NCBI GenBank assembly: GCA_016779935.1 | Contig: JADHMQ010000006.1 | Location: 1-64,000 of the forward strand | Reading direction: 5' to 3' | DNA from: Flavobacteriales bacterium | GTDB lineage: Bacteria > Bacteroidota > Bacteroidia > Flavobacteriales > UBA7312 | Length of the DNA stretch: 64,000 nt | Shown here: in pieces, positions 1 through 9,806 of the stretch | Layout: every line of letters begins with the position of its first letter | How positions within the stretch are numbered: position 1 is the stretch's first letter | Program-made: the position numbers and the translations under genes | The notes under the pieces: model-generated | Seen by the model: the letters and a program-made list of their open reading frames with translations, nothing else | Database searches by the model: none | Told to the model about the DNA's origin: nothing

Positions 1-1
1 A

Positions 2-55
2 CTAGAAAACGCCATGAAAAGCGCATGGAAATGGGAACTTAAAAAGAGTTATTAA
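2..55 (+). CDS. C-terminal tail of a sugar-nucleotide epimerase (partial)
   Basis: An open frame enters from the left edge and ends with a TAA at 53-55. Only 17 residues are visible, including the stretch AWKWE followed by a short basic tail. That Ala-Trp-Lys/Arg-Trp ending is common at the C-terminus of UDP-glucose 4-epimerases (GalE), which interconvert UDP-glucose and UDP-galactose and often sit in polysaccharide clusters. The next gene, a glycosyltransferase, starts three bases after the stop, so the two are probably co-transcribed. The identity rests on a very short tail and is a suggestion only; that a coding frame ends here is more certain. Confidence 0.45.
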   Translation, partial: LENAMKSAWKWELKKSY

Positions 56-58
56 AAT

Positions 59-1246
59 ATGACAAATAAAAATGTCGGCATTATTTTAGATAAAGATTTT
101 TATTCAGATATCAGAGTAAAAAAAGAAGCAGATATATTGATCAATAATGGTTTTAATGTATTTATACTATGCTATAATTTTACTGACTACGACTATAGTT
201 CGTCTAAGCATATTAAAGTAACAGTCTTTAAACTGAGTAAAAAAATTAGAAATATTTTATTTTTTCTTTTTCAAAGACTACCTATTTACGAATATATTTG
301 GACTAAGAAAATTCATAAATTTATACTGAAAAATTCGATAGATACTATTCATGCTCATGATTTGTATATGTCAAAATGTGCTCGAAAAGCAATTCAATCT
401 TCAAATAAAAAAATTGATCTGATCCTTGATTTACATGAAAATTATCCAGTAGCTATTAACTCCTATAATTGGACAAAAGGTAGTATTAGAGCTTTTTTAG
501 CAAAAACTACTAATTGGTATAAAAAAGAAAAAGAATATTTATCATATGCAGATAAAATTATAGTTTTATCAGACTTTTTTAAACAATCACTTGTAAGTAG
601 ATATCCAAGCATAAATCCGAAAACTATTTACTCATTCGATAATTCTATTGATTTAAAAAAATTTGAGTCCTTTACAATTAAAAAACTACCATCTAAAAAA
701 AGAACTACACTCTTTTATTTTGGTGTTATTGGTCAAAGAAGAGGAGTTTTTACTTTATTATCAGTTTTTAAAAAAGCTATAGAGAAAGGTTTAATGGTTA
801 ATCTTCTGTTTATTGGCCCTGTAGATAAATCAGATAAAAAGAAATTCGAAGAATTGACATCAAACCCATCTATAAAAGAATTCATTGATTATATTCCTTG
901 GATTGAATTATCTGAACTCCCATCATATCTAAATATAATTGATATTTGCGTATGTCCATTAATTAAAAATGCTCAACATGAATCAGGAATAGCCAATAAA
1001 ATTTTTCAATATCTTTTTGGAGGTAAGGCTATAATAGCATCTAATTGTCTACCACAACAACAACTAATTCAGAGTTATAATTGTGGTCTAATTTTCTCTA
1101 ATGAAAATGAATTTTTAACAAGTATAGAAAAGCTTGAAAATGATAAATCATTAAGGTATAAAATGGGGTCAAACGGAAAAAAAATGCTATATCATAATTA
1201 CAATAATCAAAAACAAGAAGAAATTTTGATTGAAATTTTTAAATAA
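59..1246 (+). CDS. Glycosyltransferase family 4-like protein (GT-B fold)
   Basis: This is a 395-residue protein of the usual length for cytoplasmic GT-B glycosyltransferases that add sugars to a lipid-linked or surface polysaccharide. The N-terminal Rossmann-like half contains HAHD near residue 99 and a segment ending in ADKIIVLSD that is typical of group 1 transferases. The C-terminal nucleotide-sugar-binding half begins near residue 220 (YFGVIGQRRG) and has ESGIANKIFQY followed by GGKAIIAS near 307-325, matching the donor-binding loop of GT4 enzymes. There is no signal peptide. The donor and acceptor sugars cannot be read from sequence. It follows the epimerase tail by three bases and ends about 95 bases before the convergent flippase gene, so it looks like the last gene of a plus-strand polysaccharide operon. 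Confidence 0.8.
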   Translation: MTNKNVGIILDKDFYSDIRVKKEADILINNGFNVFILCYNFTDYDYSSSKHIKVTVFKLSKKIRNILFFLFQRLPIYEYIWTKKIHKFILKNSIDTIHAHDLYMSKCARKAIQSSNKKIDLILDLHENYPVAINSYNWTKGSIRAFLAKTTNWYKKEKEYLSYADKIIVLSDFFKQSLVSRYPSINPKTIYSFDNSIDLKKFESFTIKKLPSKKRTTLFYFGVIGQRRGVFTLLSVFKKAIEKGLMVNLLFIGPVDKSDKKKFEELTSNPSIKEFIDYIPWIELSELPSYLNIIDICVCPLIKNAQHESGIANKIFQYLFGGKAIIASNCLPQQQLIQSYNCGLIFSNENEFLTSIEKLENDKSLRYKMGSNGKKMLYHNYNNQKQEEILIEIFK

Positions 1247-1341
1247 CTTTTTAAAATAAATTCAAAAATTTTAAAATAATATATGCCTAAGTGAATGTTG
1301 AGTAATCATCACATTAAATAAAAACACTTTAAAAAAATATA

Positions 1342-2811
1342 TTAACGAAATAGTTTATAAATTTTCAATATTAGATTCTTATAAAAATCATTAATATCAT
1401 TAGAAATTTTCATGCTAATGACAAGCGGAATAAATATTGATAATACTAGTATAGTTTTAAGAATTACTGATAAAATACTATTGTCAATCATAGGCGTAAG
1501 CTGGATTATAAAATAAACTAAAACTGAAATTAAAAAGAGCTTAATTGACTGAAAATCAAAGGGCTGAATTTTTATTTTAACATAAATATAGATAAGCTTT
1601 ATAATATTATGAATAATTATTGAAAGTAAACTAGCTAAGGCTGCTCCATCAATTCCCATCTTTGGTATAAGTAAGATATTGGTAATTACAACAAAAGTTA
1701 ACAAAACAACATTAAATAGAAGATCTGCCTTAAAATATTTAGAATTTATAATTATTAATCCATTTAAACCGCAAGCGAGATTTACAACCTGAGAAAGCCC
1801 TATAAATAATACTACATATTTACCAGATTGAAATTTCTCAGGAAGAATATGTAAAATGTCATCAATATTTAACCATATAAGTAAAAACATAAGACTGCTA
1901 ATTATCAATAGATTGATTGATGTTTTCTTATAGATTTCTAAAACCTTATCCAATCTATTTTCTTTGAATGCTGATGCAATCAAAGGTGAAGATATGGATG
2001 TAACTGACCTGGCAGGAACTTTTATCACACTGCCTATAAAAAAAGCTAGTCCATAAAAAGCAACATATTCTAAGTTTAGATAATACTCTATCATTATTAT
2101 ATCGACTCTTGAAACTAAGATTGCCGCTCCAGATCCTAAAATTACATATAGACCATATCTTAATAATTCTCTTACCTCATGCCAATTCCAGCTTATTAGA
2201 ACAGGAATACGCTTTTCAACAATTTGTATAAAAAATAATATAATAAGCTTTAAACAGTAAGAAGCAACATATAGATAAATAAAAAGTTTGAAGTCAATTA
2301 GTTTAAAATGATAAACCAATAGTAGTAGAAAGGTAATTAGTCGAATCAAAACATCATTTAGAAAAATTGGAGTAGATGAATCCAAATGAGATCTTGAAAT
2401 ACTATTAAGTAAATCAAAAAATATTGTGCTAAAAACAAGAACAACTACTAGAAAAAAATATTCCAATAATAATGGATTATCACTTATATAGTCAATATAT
2501 AAAGGTTTAAAACTAAAAAAGACTATTAAAAACAATAAAAAACCTATAAGTGTAAGAGTAAAAGAAAAAGAAATAAGCTTTGCTTTATCTTTAAAAATAG
2601 GAAAGTAACGAATTAAAATATGTGGGGTTCCTATATGAGAAAAAGATGATATAATAATAGAATAGGAAACTAATAATTGAAGTAAACCCCAATATTGAGG
2701 ATTTTCAACAAACACAAAAGGAAAGACAAGAATAGTATTTATAGCTCCAATGATTATCCCAATGTAGAGATTTATTGAATTTTTAATACTTTGAGTTCTT
2801 ATAATTCCCAT
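1342..2811 (-). CDS. Polysaccharide flippase (Wzx/MOP superfamily)
   Basis: This 489-residue protein is almost entirely hydrophobic, with roughly 12-14 predicted membrane helices separated by short polar loops. It opens with RTQSIKNSINLYIG, the usual N-terminus of Bacteroidota polysaccharide export flippases in the MOP/MATE superfamily. Such proteins move undecaprenyl-linked oligosaccharides from the inner to the outer face of the cytoplasmic membrane. It is downstream of a glycosyltransferase on the same strand (57-base gap), which supports a role in O-antigen or capsule assembly. A TACATTTG promoter box lies only five bases before the ATG, so the gene may also be transcribed alone as a leaderless mRNA. 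The substrate is unknown. Confidence 0.82.
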   Translation of the reverse strand: MGIIRTQSIKNSINLYIGIIIGAINTILVFPFVFVENPQYWGLLQLLVSYSIIISSFSHIGTPHILIRYFPIFKDKAKLISFSFTLTLIGFLLFLIVFFSFKPLYIDYISDNPLLLEYFFLVVVLVFSTIFFDLLNSISRSHLDSSTPIFLNDVLIRLITFLLLLVYHFKLIDFKLFIYLYVASYCLKLIILFFIQIVEKRIPVLISWNWHEVRELLRYGLYVILGSGAAILVSRVDIIMIEYYLNLEYVAFYGLAFFIGSVIKVPARSVTSISSPLIASAFKENRLDKVLEIYKKTSINLLIISSLMFLLIWLNIDDILHILPEKFQSGKYVVLFIGLSQVVNLACGLNGLIIINSKYFKADLLFNVVLLTFVVITNILLIPKMGIDGAALASLLSIIIHNIIKLIYIYVKIKIQPFDFQSIKLFLISVLVYFIIQLTPMIDNSILSVILKTILVLSIFIPLVISMKISNDINDFYKNLILKIYKLFR

Positions 2812-2816
2812 TAAAG

Positions 2817-2824
2817 CAAATGTA
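2817..2824 (-). promoter_or_regulatory. TAnnTTTG box of the flippase gene
   Basis: The minus strand reads TACATTTG, a match to the Bacteroidota -7 consensus TAnnTTTG. Only five bases separate it from the ATG at 2811. No TTG at the usual 18-21 base distance upstream was found, so support comes from the box and its position only. Confidence 0.4.
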
Positions 2825-2868
2825 AAAGATTTAATTTAGTCGAATAGAACAAAATTAAGGATAAGTGG

Positions 2869-4158
2869 TTAATCAGAAATACTATTTAATTGTTCTACTA
2901 ATAATCCAGTGAGTGTCTTTCTACTAAAGGCGTTTATTTTATCATTTACTGAAACACTAGAGGTATTATCTTTCCAATGTGTATATGCACAAAGGATTTG
3001 GCGTTTCATTTCATCATAATCGCCATAATCAATCATTTTATTGTTTCCAGATTCTGAAATAACATCAGATGCATTACCAATTGGACCAATAGATAAGATA
3101 GGCTTAGATGTTGCCAAATATTCAAATAGTTTACCTGTAATTATAAGGTGATTTCTTACCGAATTAGGAATTATGAGTAAAAGTAAAGAGGAGTTTAATA
3201 TTCTATCAATAGCATTATTGTGTGGAAGAAAAGCTTCAATTTTAAGTGAATTGGATAAACCGTATTCATTAAGACTACTTATAATTTGTTTATCAATATT
3301 TCCAACAAAATTTAGGATAAGGTGTTCTTTAAAACTTGAGTCTTCAGCACTTAAATCTTTTAAGCATTTCCATAGTGTTTCAGTGTTTTGACTTGGAAAA
3401 AAATTACCGGTATATGTAATGGTAAATTTGGAAGAACGACTTGACTCTTTGGTTTTAAAATCATCTTCATCAAAGCCATTGTAAATAGTACAAATATTAT
3501 TGGCTCTATCTTTAAACTCATCATTCATTCCCTTACTTACTACAGTGATTAAATCGGCAGATTTTAGAACTAAATCTTCAAGGTACTTATCCTTTTTTTG
3601 TGTAGATTTTGTTCTAGGAAAAAACGTATTATAAAAAACAGTAGTCCATGGATCACGCATATCCGCTAGCCATGGTAAATGTGTTTTTTCTTTTAGGTAC
3701 TGACCTATTAAATGAGTACTATGTGGTGGCCCTGTAGTTATAATAGTATCAATAGATTCCTTTTTAATTATTTCTTCTGCTTTTTTACAAGCAAATCTAT
3801 ACCACCCTTTTCTGGCATCTGGAATAAAGAAATTAGCTCGTATATATATCAATAATTTTTGTAGAAATGTATCTTCTTTTTGATGCCCTATTGAAGATGT
3901 TGGTATATCACCTTTTTTGCTAGAAAACATTGAATAAAACCTAAAAGGTTCAAATGTTTTAGTTTTAAAGACTTTGACCCCATTAGGTATATCATTTAAT
4001 AATGATTCATCATATGCGGAATATGTTCCATTTTCTACTGTTAAAATAACAGGCTCCCAACCAAAATCTCTCAAATACTTACTAAACTTAAGAAAACGCT
4101 GAACACCAGAACCTGATGCTGGTGGCCAATAGTAAGTTATGATGAGAACTTTTTTCAT
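2869..4158 (-). CDS. Glycosyltransferase, GT4 type
   Basis: This 429-residue protein starts with VLIITYYWPPASGSGVQRF, the N-terminal donor/acceptor loop typical of GT-B transferases that are often encoded beside YfhO proteins in Bacteroidota. A TIITTGPPHS segment near residue 140 and TITYTGNFFPSQN near 250 mark the two Rossmann domains. The motif GKLFEYLATSKPILSIG near 345-360 is the C-terminal donor-binding region. It is predicted cytoplasmic. Its ATG overlaps the stop codon of the YfhO gene by one base (TAATG), implying translational coupling. It probably acts on a surface glycan or a glycosylated protein; the sugar is not predictable. Confidence 0.82.
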   Translation of the reverse strand: MKKVLIITYYWPPASGSGVQRFLKFSKYLRDFGWEPVILTVENGTYSAYDESLLNDIPNGVKVFKTKTFEPFRFYSMFSSKKGDIPTSSIGHQKEDTFLQKLLIYIRANFFIPDARKGWYRFACKKAEEIIKKESIDTIITTGPPHSTHLIGQYLKEKTHLPWLADMRDPWTTVFYNTFFPRTKSTQKKDKYLEDLVLKSADLITVVSKGMNDEFKDRANNICTIYNGFDEDDFKTKESSRSSKFTITYTGNFFPSQNTETLWKCLKDLSAEDSSFKEHLILNFVGNIDKQIISSLNEYGLSNSLKIEAFLPHNNAIDRILNSSLLLLIIPNSVRNHLIITGKLFEYLATSKPILSIGPIGNASDVISESGNNKMIDYGDYDEMKRQILCAYTHWKDNTSSVSVNDKINAFSRKTLTGLLVEQLNSISD

Positions 4159-6545
4159 TAAACTTTAAGTTCTCTGTAGAATACTCCAATTAAAAATAAT
4201 AACAAAATTAGAGAAGATGCTAATGAAATATTCTCACCCAAATAATGAGTCTTAGGCTCAAATTTGAAATCAATAGTGTGCTTTCCTGCTGGAATTGTCA
4301 TTGCTCTTAAAACATAATTTGCTCTTACATGAGAAACTATTTTACCATCAATATAAGCATTCCACCCTTTATCGTAAAAGATTTCAGAGAAAACAGCAAA
4401 TTGCTCTTTTGTTGAAGAAGATTCGTAGCTTAGGTGGTTTGCTTTATAGCTAGTTAGATTAATACTTGCAGTACTGTCTATACTAATGTTTTGAGGTGTA
4501 TCAAATCTATCGTCAACTATTACTTGATTAGCGGTATTAATCTGACCTAATGTTTCAATTTCTTTATCAGCATTTTCAACCTTAATGATGTCGTTTACAA
4601 ACCATACATTTCCAAGCGCTCCAGAATTTAATTGAGCTACGGGTCCGTTTTGACCTTTAACGATAAAATACTTGGTGTTCAACATATTAAGCACCTGCAT
4701 ATTACCTTTTGAAATATGATTATCAATTAGCTCTTGATAACGTCTTAATTTTGCACCATGATAACCACCAATAGATTTATGAAAGTATGAAGTAGAAGCG
4801 TCGTTAAAAGGGCTAACAGTCGTATTATACACTCTAAAATTCGGATCAGTGTCTCTCAAAATTTGATTATCAGCGGTTGTTGGTGTATAAGGCTGAACGA
4901 CCTTTCTTTTGGCTTTAAAATTATCATTGTTCAAGTAGCGTTTATTCACTACCCACATATCACCTAAAATCAAAATACCAATTATCAAAATTGTTGGTAA
5001 TTTTTTGAGGGTATTTGACAAATAAAGCCATATAGACGTTCCAGCTAAAAGTATTAATATCAAAGAACGAAAAGCATCAGATTGAAATATTGATGCTCTA
5101 TCCAATTGCAATGCATTACTTAAAGCATCTCCATATTGTTGATCATTTGGACCTGTGAAGTCAAAAAACATAGTTGGAGCAAGAGCAAATAATAAACATA
5201 AGCCTCCAGTGATAGCTAAAGAATATTTAAGTCCTTTTAAAACCTTCTTTGTTTTTCCCTCTTCAAGAATTTTATTCAATGCAAGGATTCCAAGGAAAGG
5301 CATTAAAAACTCAACAATCACTAATGTAGTTGAAACCGTTCTAAATTTATTGTAAGCTGGTATATAATCTAGAAAAAAGTCGGTTAGGGGCATAAAGTTC
5401 TTTCCCCAACCTAAGGTAAGCATCAGTAAAAATGAAATTACAATCCACCACCTTAAATAGCCATTAAATAGAAACAGACCCAAAACAAAAAGGAAACAAA
5501 TTATCGCCCCAGCGTAAACAGGTCCAGAAGTAAAGGGTTGAGTTCCCCAATACAAGGGTAATTGCTTAATAATATTTTTAGCCTGACTTGATTGAGCACT
5601 ATTCTTAAACAACTTATATGTTTCAGAGTCAGTGCCTAATTCACCTCCAGAAGCCCCACCATGAAAATTAGGAATTAAAAGCGTAAACGATTCCGCTTTA
5701 CCATAACTCCATGCCATAGCGTAGTCTTTATCCAAACCTGAGGTTTTATTGTTTTGATTAGCAGTCAATTCAGATTTACCACGTATACTTTCTGCTCCAT
5801 ATTCCATTGTAGTCATCAACTTAGAAGAGCTCGTCAAAGCACCAATACCACCAGCTAATAGTAAAAAAGCAACTTGCTTAATAAATACAGGCATTGTTTT
5901 CTCCTTGAAAGCTTCTACGAGTTTTACTATACCAATTACAAATAAAAGCATAATAAGGTAGTATGTAATCTGAAAATGGTTTGCATTAACCATCAAAGCC
6001 GTAAAAAAGGCTGTTAATGCAGAACCCAATAGTAATCTTCCTCTAAATACCATTAGAACTGACGCAACAATGGGTGCCAAATAGCCAATTGCATGAGCCT
6101 TTGTGTTGTGACCTGCTTCAATAATGATAAAGAAATAGGAAGAAAAAGCAAATGCTATTGCTCCTAAAATTGCCAAACGATAATCAATTGATAATGTGAC
6201 TAGAAGAAAATAAAAACCCAATAGATATAAAAAGACTATTCCAGCTGGTGCTGGAAGATATAACTTGAAAACATTTGAAAAATAACTTATTAAATTACTT
6301 TTGTGTAGTACAGAAATTTGATAAGCAGGCATTCCAGAAAACATTGAATTTGTCCATAATGGTTCCTCATCATATTCAGCTCTGTGCTGTACAATTTCTT
6401 CAGACATCCCTTTAAATTGTCGGATATCTTGTTGTTCAAGTTTTTTACCCTCTAGTACTGGAGAAAAATAGACTAAGGATATTAAGACAAAAACTGCAAT
6501 AGCTGTAAAGTGTGGCAACAACTTTTTCCAATTCAATGCTTTCAT
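4158..6545 (-). CDS. YfhO family multi-spanning membrane protein
   Basis: This 795-residue protein has one N-terminal membrane helix, a large hydrophobic block of about ten helices between residues 90 and 540, and a soluble C-terminal region before a last helix near the end. The early motif SPVLEGKKLEQQDI and the ExxPLWTNSMFSGMPAYQ segment (about residues 28-75) are hallmarks of Bacteroidota YfhO proteins, which resemble GT-C glycosyltransferases such as PMT and ArnT. In Gram-positive bacteria YfhO glycosylates teichoic acid. In this group the reaction is not established, but transfer of a lipid-linked sugar on the periplasmic side is likely. It lies between DUF4834/carB and a GT4 gene, all on the minus strand with gaps of 12 bases or less. 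Confidence 0.85.
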   Translation of the reverse strand: MKALNWKKLLPHFTAIAVFVLISLVYFSPVLEGKKLEQQDIRQFKGMSEEIVQHRAEYDEEPLWTNSMFSGMPAYQISVLHKSNLISYFSNVFKLYLPAPAGIVFLYLLGFYFLLVTLSIDYRLAILGAIAFAFSSYFFIIIEAGHNTKAHAIGYLAPIVASVLMVFRGRLLLGSALTAFFTALMVNANHFQITYYLIMLLFVIGIVKLVEAFKEKTMPVFIKQVAFLLLAGGIGALTSSSKLMTTMEYGAESIRGKSELTANQNNKTSGLDKDYAMAWSYGKAESFTLLIPNFHGGASGGELGTDSETYKLFKNSAQSSQAKNIIKQLPLYWGTQPFTSGPVYAGAIICFLFVLGLFLFNGYLRWWIVISFLLMLTLGWGKNFMPLTDFFLDYIPAYNKFRTVSTTLVIVEFLMPFLGILALNKILEEGKTKKVLKGLKYSLAITGGLCLLFALAPTMFFDFTGPNDQQYGDALSNALQLDRASIFQSDAFRSLILILLAGTSIWLYLSNTLKKLPTILIIGILILGDMWVVNKRYLNNDNFKAKRKVVQPYTPTTADNQILRDTDPNFRVYNTTVSPFNDASTSYFHKSIGGYHGAKLRRYQELIDNHISKGNMQVLNMLNTKYFIVKGQNGPVAQLNSGALGNVWFVNDIIKVENADKEIETLGQINTANQVIVDDRFDTPQNISIDSTASINLTSYKANHLSYESSSTKEQFAVFSEIFYDKGWNAYIDGKIVSHVRANYVLRAMTIPAGKHTIDFKFEPKTHYLGENISLASSLILLLFLIGVFYRELKV

Positions 6546-6557
6546 AATAATAAGGAT

Positions 6558-6800
6558 TTACTGATTGTCGTCAATTTCTTCAAAATCTACGTATTCACCA
6601 ACTGATGAAGAAGATTTTTTACTTTTTGACTTTTTATCTTTCTTGATTGACACCTCACCTTCCTGTCGAGGTGGCTGATTAGGGTTCATATTTCGTTGAG
6701 CCCTATTAATCATGCTTTTCAAAAAAAGTGGTGCTAAAATTCGAGTCAGAAATCTAACTGAATAAAAGATAATTAGAATTAAAAAAATGGTTTTTAACAT
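6558..6800 (-). CDS. DUF4834 small membrane protein
   Basis: This 80-residue protein has one hydrophobic N-terminal segment (LKTIFLILIIFYSVRFL) followed by a basic, Lys/Ser-rich middle and an acidic tail (GEYVDFEEIDD). The pattern matches the DUF4834 family, found in Flavobacteriia and of unknown function. It is probably anchored in the inner membrane with the charged tail in the cytoplasm. It lies 3 bases downstream of carB and 12 bases upstream of the YfhO gene, so it is inside one operon. No catalytic residues are recognisable. Confidence 0.75.
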   Translation of the reverse strand: MLKTIFLILIIFYSVRFLTRILAPLFLKSMINRAQRNMNPNQPPRQEGEVSIKKDKKSKSKKSSSSVGEYVDFEEIDDNQ

Positions 6801-6803
6801 TTT

Positions 6804-9653
6804 TTATCGGCTTAAATAAAGACTTCTTTCAGAATATACTTTCTTGAAAAATGGGTCTTTCAAATCATCAATGAAATGTATCGCTTCTCCGGTAGACTTC
6901 ATTTCAGGCCCCAACTCTTTATTCACATTAGGGAACTTATTGAACGAAAAGACTGGCACTTTAATTGCATACCCTTGCTTGAAAGGATTAAAATCAAAAT
7001 CATTAACCTTTTTGTTACCTAGCATGACTTTTGTTGCGTAATTAACATATGGCTCTTTGTAGGCTTTAGCTATAAATGGAACCGTTCTTGATGCTCTAGG
7101 GTTGGCTTCGATAACGTAAACAACTTCATCTTTAATAGCAAATTGAATGTTAATCAGTCCAACTGTTTTCAGAGCAACTGCAATTTTGTTAGTGATATCA
7201 ATCATTTGCTGACGTACATTATCACTTAAATCAAATGTAGGTAATACAGCATTGGAGTCGCCTGAATGTATACCACAAGGCTCAATATGCTCCATTATAC
7301 CGATGATATAAACGTTTTCTCCATCACAGATGGCATCTGCCTCTGCTTCTATGGCATTATCTAAATAATGGTCTAAGAGTACTCTATTACCTGGAATATC
7401 TTTGAGTAAGTTTACGACATGGTGCTCTAATTCAGACTCATTAATGACAATCTTCATTCCTTGACCGCCTAGAACGTATGATGGTCTAACTAAGATTGGA
7501 AAGTTTAAATCTTTAGCTAATTCTAAAGCTTCTTCAGCAGTTTCTATAACTCCAAAATCTGGGAATGGAACATCATTATCTCTCAATAAGTTAGAGAATC
7601 GACCTCTGTCCTCAGCTAAATCGAGAGCCTCATAGCTAGTTCCCATTATTTTGATTCCATATCTTTCTAGTTTTTCAGCTAGTTTTAAAGCTGTCTGACC
7701 ACCTAGCTGAACAATGACACCCTCGGGTTTTTCATGTTTGATGATATCATAAATGTGTTCCCAAAAAACAGGCTCAAAATAGAGCTTATCTGAAGTGTCA
7801 AAATCTGTTGAAACAGTCTCTGGATTACAGTTAATCATTATGGTTTCATAATCGCATTCTTTGGCTGCTAAAACACCATGAACACAACAATAATCAAACT
7901 CTATCCCCTGCCCTATCCTATTTGGACCAGAGCCCAGAACAATTATCTTTTTTCTGTCTGATGAAACACTTTCATTTTCGGAAAATGGCTTACCGCCTGC
8001 TAACTGCTTTTGGGATTCAAAAGTAGAGTAATAATAAGGGGTTTTAGCCTCAAACTCTGCAGCACAGGTATCAACCAGTTTATAGACTCTATTAATTCCA
8101 AAATCTGTACGCTTTTTGTAAACCTCACTTTCAAGACATCTTAGCAAATGTGCAATTTGTCTGTCAGCATAACCTTTCATTTTAGCTTGAAGCAGCAACT
8201 CTTCAGAAATGTTGTCAATGTGGTATTTCTCAATTTCCAACTCAAGCATTACAAGTTCTTCTAATTGTCTTAAGAACCAATAATCCATTTTGGTAATTTC
8301 ATGAACAGTTTTTAAAGGAATACCTAGACGAATGGCGTCATATATTCTAAAAACCCTATCGCTACTTGCATGCTTCATAGCATGAAGGATATCGTCCTGA
8401 TTAGTCCAGCTTTTACCGTCAGCGCCTAAACCATTTCGTTTAATTTCTAATGATTGACATGCTTTTTGTAGTGCTTCTTGAAATGAACGACCAATAGCCA
8501 TTACCTCTCCAACAGATTTCATTTGTAAACCTAGCTCAGTATTAGCACCGTCAAATTTTTCGAAATTCCATCTTGGAATTTTAACTATAACATAATCCAA
8601 GGTTGGCTCAAAATAAGCTGATGTAGACTTAGTAATTTGATTATCTAATTCGTCGAGAGTATAACCAATTGCTAGTTTAGAAGCAATTTTTGCAATAGGA
8701 TAACCTGTAGCTTTTGAAGCTAATGCTGATGAACGGGATACTCTTGGGTTAATTTCAATTGAAATAATATCTTCCTTTTCATCGGGTGATACAGCAAACT
8801 GAACGTTACAACCACCAGCAAAATCTCCAATAGCACGCATCATCTTGATGGCCATATCTCTCATCTTTTGATAAGTGGTATCAGATAAAGTCATTGCTGG
8901 AGCAACAGTAATCGAATCTCCAGTATGGATTCCCATTGGATCCATATTTTCTATTGAACAGATAATAATTACATTATCATTTTTATCTCTCAATAATTCA
9001 AGCTCATATTCTTTCCAGCCCAAAAGAGCTTTATCAATCATTACTTCATGAATTGGCGATGCAGCCATTCCTCTTTTTAGAAGATTATCGAAGTCTTTTG
9101 CCTCATGAACAAATGACGCTCCACTACCACCTAAGGTAAATGATGGCCTAATACATAGTGGGAAACCAAATTTTTGAGCAATTTCTTTTCCTTCTAGGTA
9201 AGAGGTAGCCGTTTGAGAAGGTGCACATGAAATCCCTATTGTTTCCATCAATTGCTTAAACTCTTCTCTGTCTTCGGTAATATTAATGGCATCAATGTCT
9301 ACACCAATAATTCTAACTCCGTGTTTTTCCCAAATCCCTTTCTCATCAGCCTCAATACATAAATTCAGTGCCGTCTGACCACCCATTGTGGGAAGAACAG
9401 CGTCAATATCTCGCTCAGCGAGAATTTCTTCAATAGATTCAACTGTAAGTGGTTTTAAATACACATTGTCAGCAACTACTGGGTCTGTCATAATTGTTGC
9501 TGGATTGGAGTTTATAAGAGATACTTCTATTCCCTCCTCTTTTAAAGATCTGGCTGCCTGAGAGCCAGAATAATCAAATTCACAAGCTTGACCAATAACG
9601 ATTGGACCACTTCCGATAATTAAAATGGATTTAATTGAATTGTCTTTGGGCAT
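6804..9653 (-). CDS. carB: Carbamoyl-phosphate synthase large subunit, no MGS domain
   Basis: The product makes carbamoyl phosphate from bicarbonate, ammonia from the CarA glutaminase and two ATP, for pyrimidine and arginine synthesis. It has two homologous ATP-grasp halves: the first opens with GSGPIVIGQACEFDYSG near residue 13 and the second with GSGPNRIGQGIEFDYC near residue 575. The ATP-site motif IRPSFTLGGSG occurs in the first half and VRPSYVLGGQG in the second. At 949 residues it stops right after the second ATP-grasp domain, whereas E. coli CarB (1073) carries a further MGS-like allosteric domain for UMP, IMP and ornithine; short versions are, to my knowledge, usual in Flavobacteriia. 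carA is not adjacent. A weak promoter (TTG, 21 bases, TACATTCG) lies at 9671-9702 on the minus strand. Confidence 0.97.
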   Translation of the reverse strand: MPKDNSIKSILIIGSGPIVIGQACEFDYSGSQAARSLKEEGIEVSLINSNPATIMTDPVVADNVYLKPLTVESIEEILAERDIDAVLPTMGGQTALNLCIEADEKGIWEKHGVRIIGVDIDAINITEDREEFKQLMETIGISCAPSQTATSYLEGKEIAQKFGFPLCIRPSFTLGGSGASFVHEAKDFDNLLKRGMAASPIHEVMIDKALLGWKEYELELLRDKNDNVIIICSIENMDPMGIHTGDSITVAPAMTLSDTTYQKMRDMAIKMMRAIGDFAGGCNVQFAVSPDEKEDIISIEINPRVSRSSALASKATGYPIAKIASKLAIGYTLDELDNQITKSTSAYFEPTLDYVIVKIPRWNFEKFDGANTELGLQMKSVGEVMAIGRSFQEALQKACQSLEIKRNGLGADGKSWTNQDDILHAMKHASSDRVFRIYDAIRLGIPLKTVHEITKMDYWFLRQLEELVMLELEIEKYHIDNISEELLLQAKMKGYADRQIAHLLRCLESEVYKKRTDFGINRVYKLVDTCAAEFEAKTPYYYSTFESQKQLAGGKPFSENESVSSDRKKIIVLGSGPNRIGQGIEFDYCCVHGVLAAKECDYETIMINCNPETVSTDFDTSDKLYFEPVFWEHIYDIIKHEKPEGVIVQLGGQTALKLAEKLERYGIKIMGTSYEALDLAEDRGRFSNLLRDNDVPFPDFGVIETAEEALELAKDLNFPILVRPSYVLGGQGMKIVINESELEHHVVNLLKDIPGNRVLLDHYLDNAIEAEADAICDGENVYIIGIMEHIEPCGIHSGDSNAVLPTFDLSDNVRQQMIDITNKIAVALKTVGLINIQFAIKDEVVYVIEANPRASRTVPFIAKAYKEPYVNYATKVMLGNKKVNDFDFNPFKQGYAIKVPVFSFNKFPNVNKELGPEMKSTGEAIHFIDDLKDPFFKKVYSERSLYLSR

Positions 9654-9754
9654 AATTTACAGTGTTTGTGCGAATGTAACCGATTTAAAAATAATGCTAC
9701 AATTTTTGATTTCTAAACTATTAACAAAACTCTATGATTTTTTAACAGTAGGTT

Positions 9755-9786
9755 TAAAAAAAAGGTGTTGCAAATGCAACACCTTT
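9755..9786 (-). terminator. Rho-independent terminator of rpmH
   Basis: Read on the minus strand, a stem of AAAGGTGTTGC with its complement and a loop of two to four bases is followed by a run of eight to nine T. It lies about 20 bases after the rpmH stop and about 100 bases before the carB start, so it separates the two genes. Confidence 0.85.
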
Positions 9787-9806
9787 AAACGTATCTTTAT
9801 AAACGA

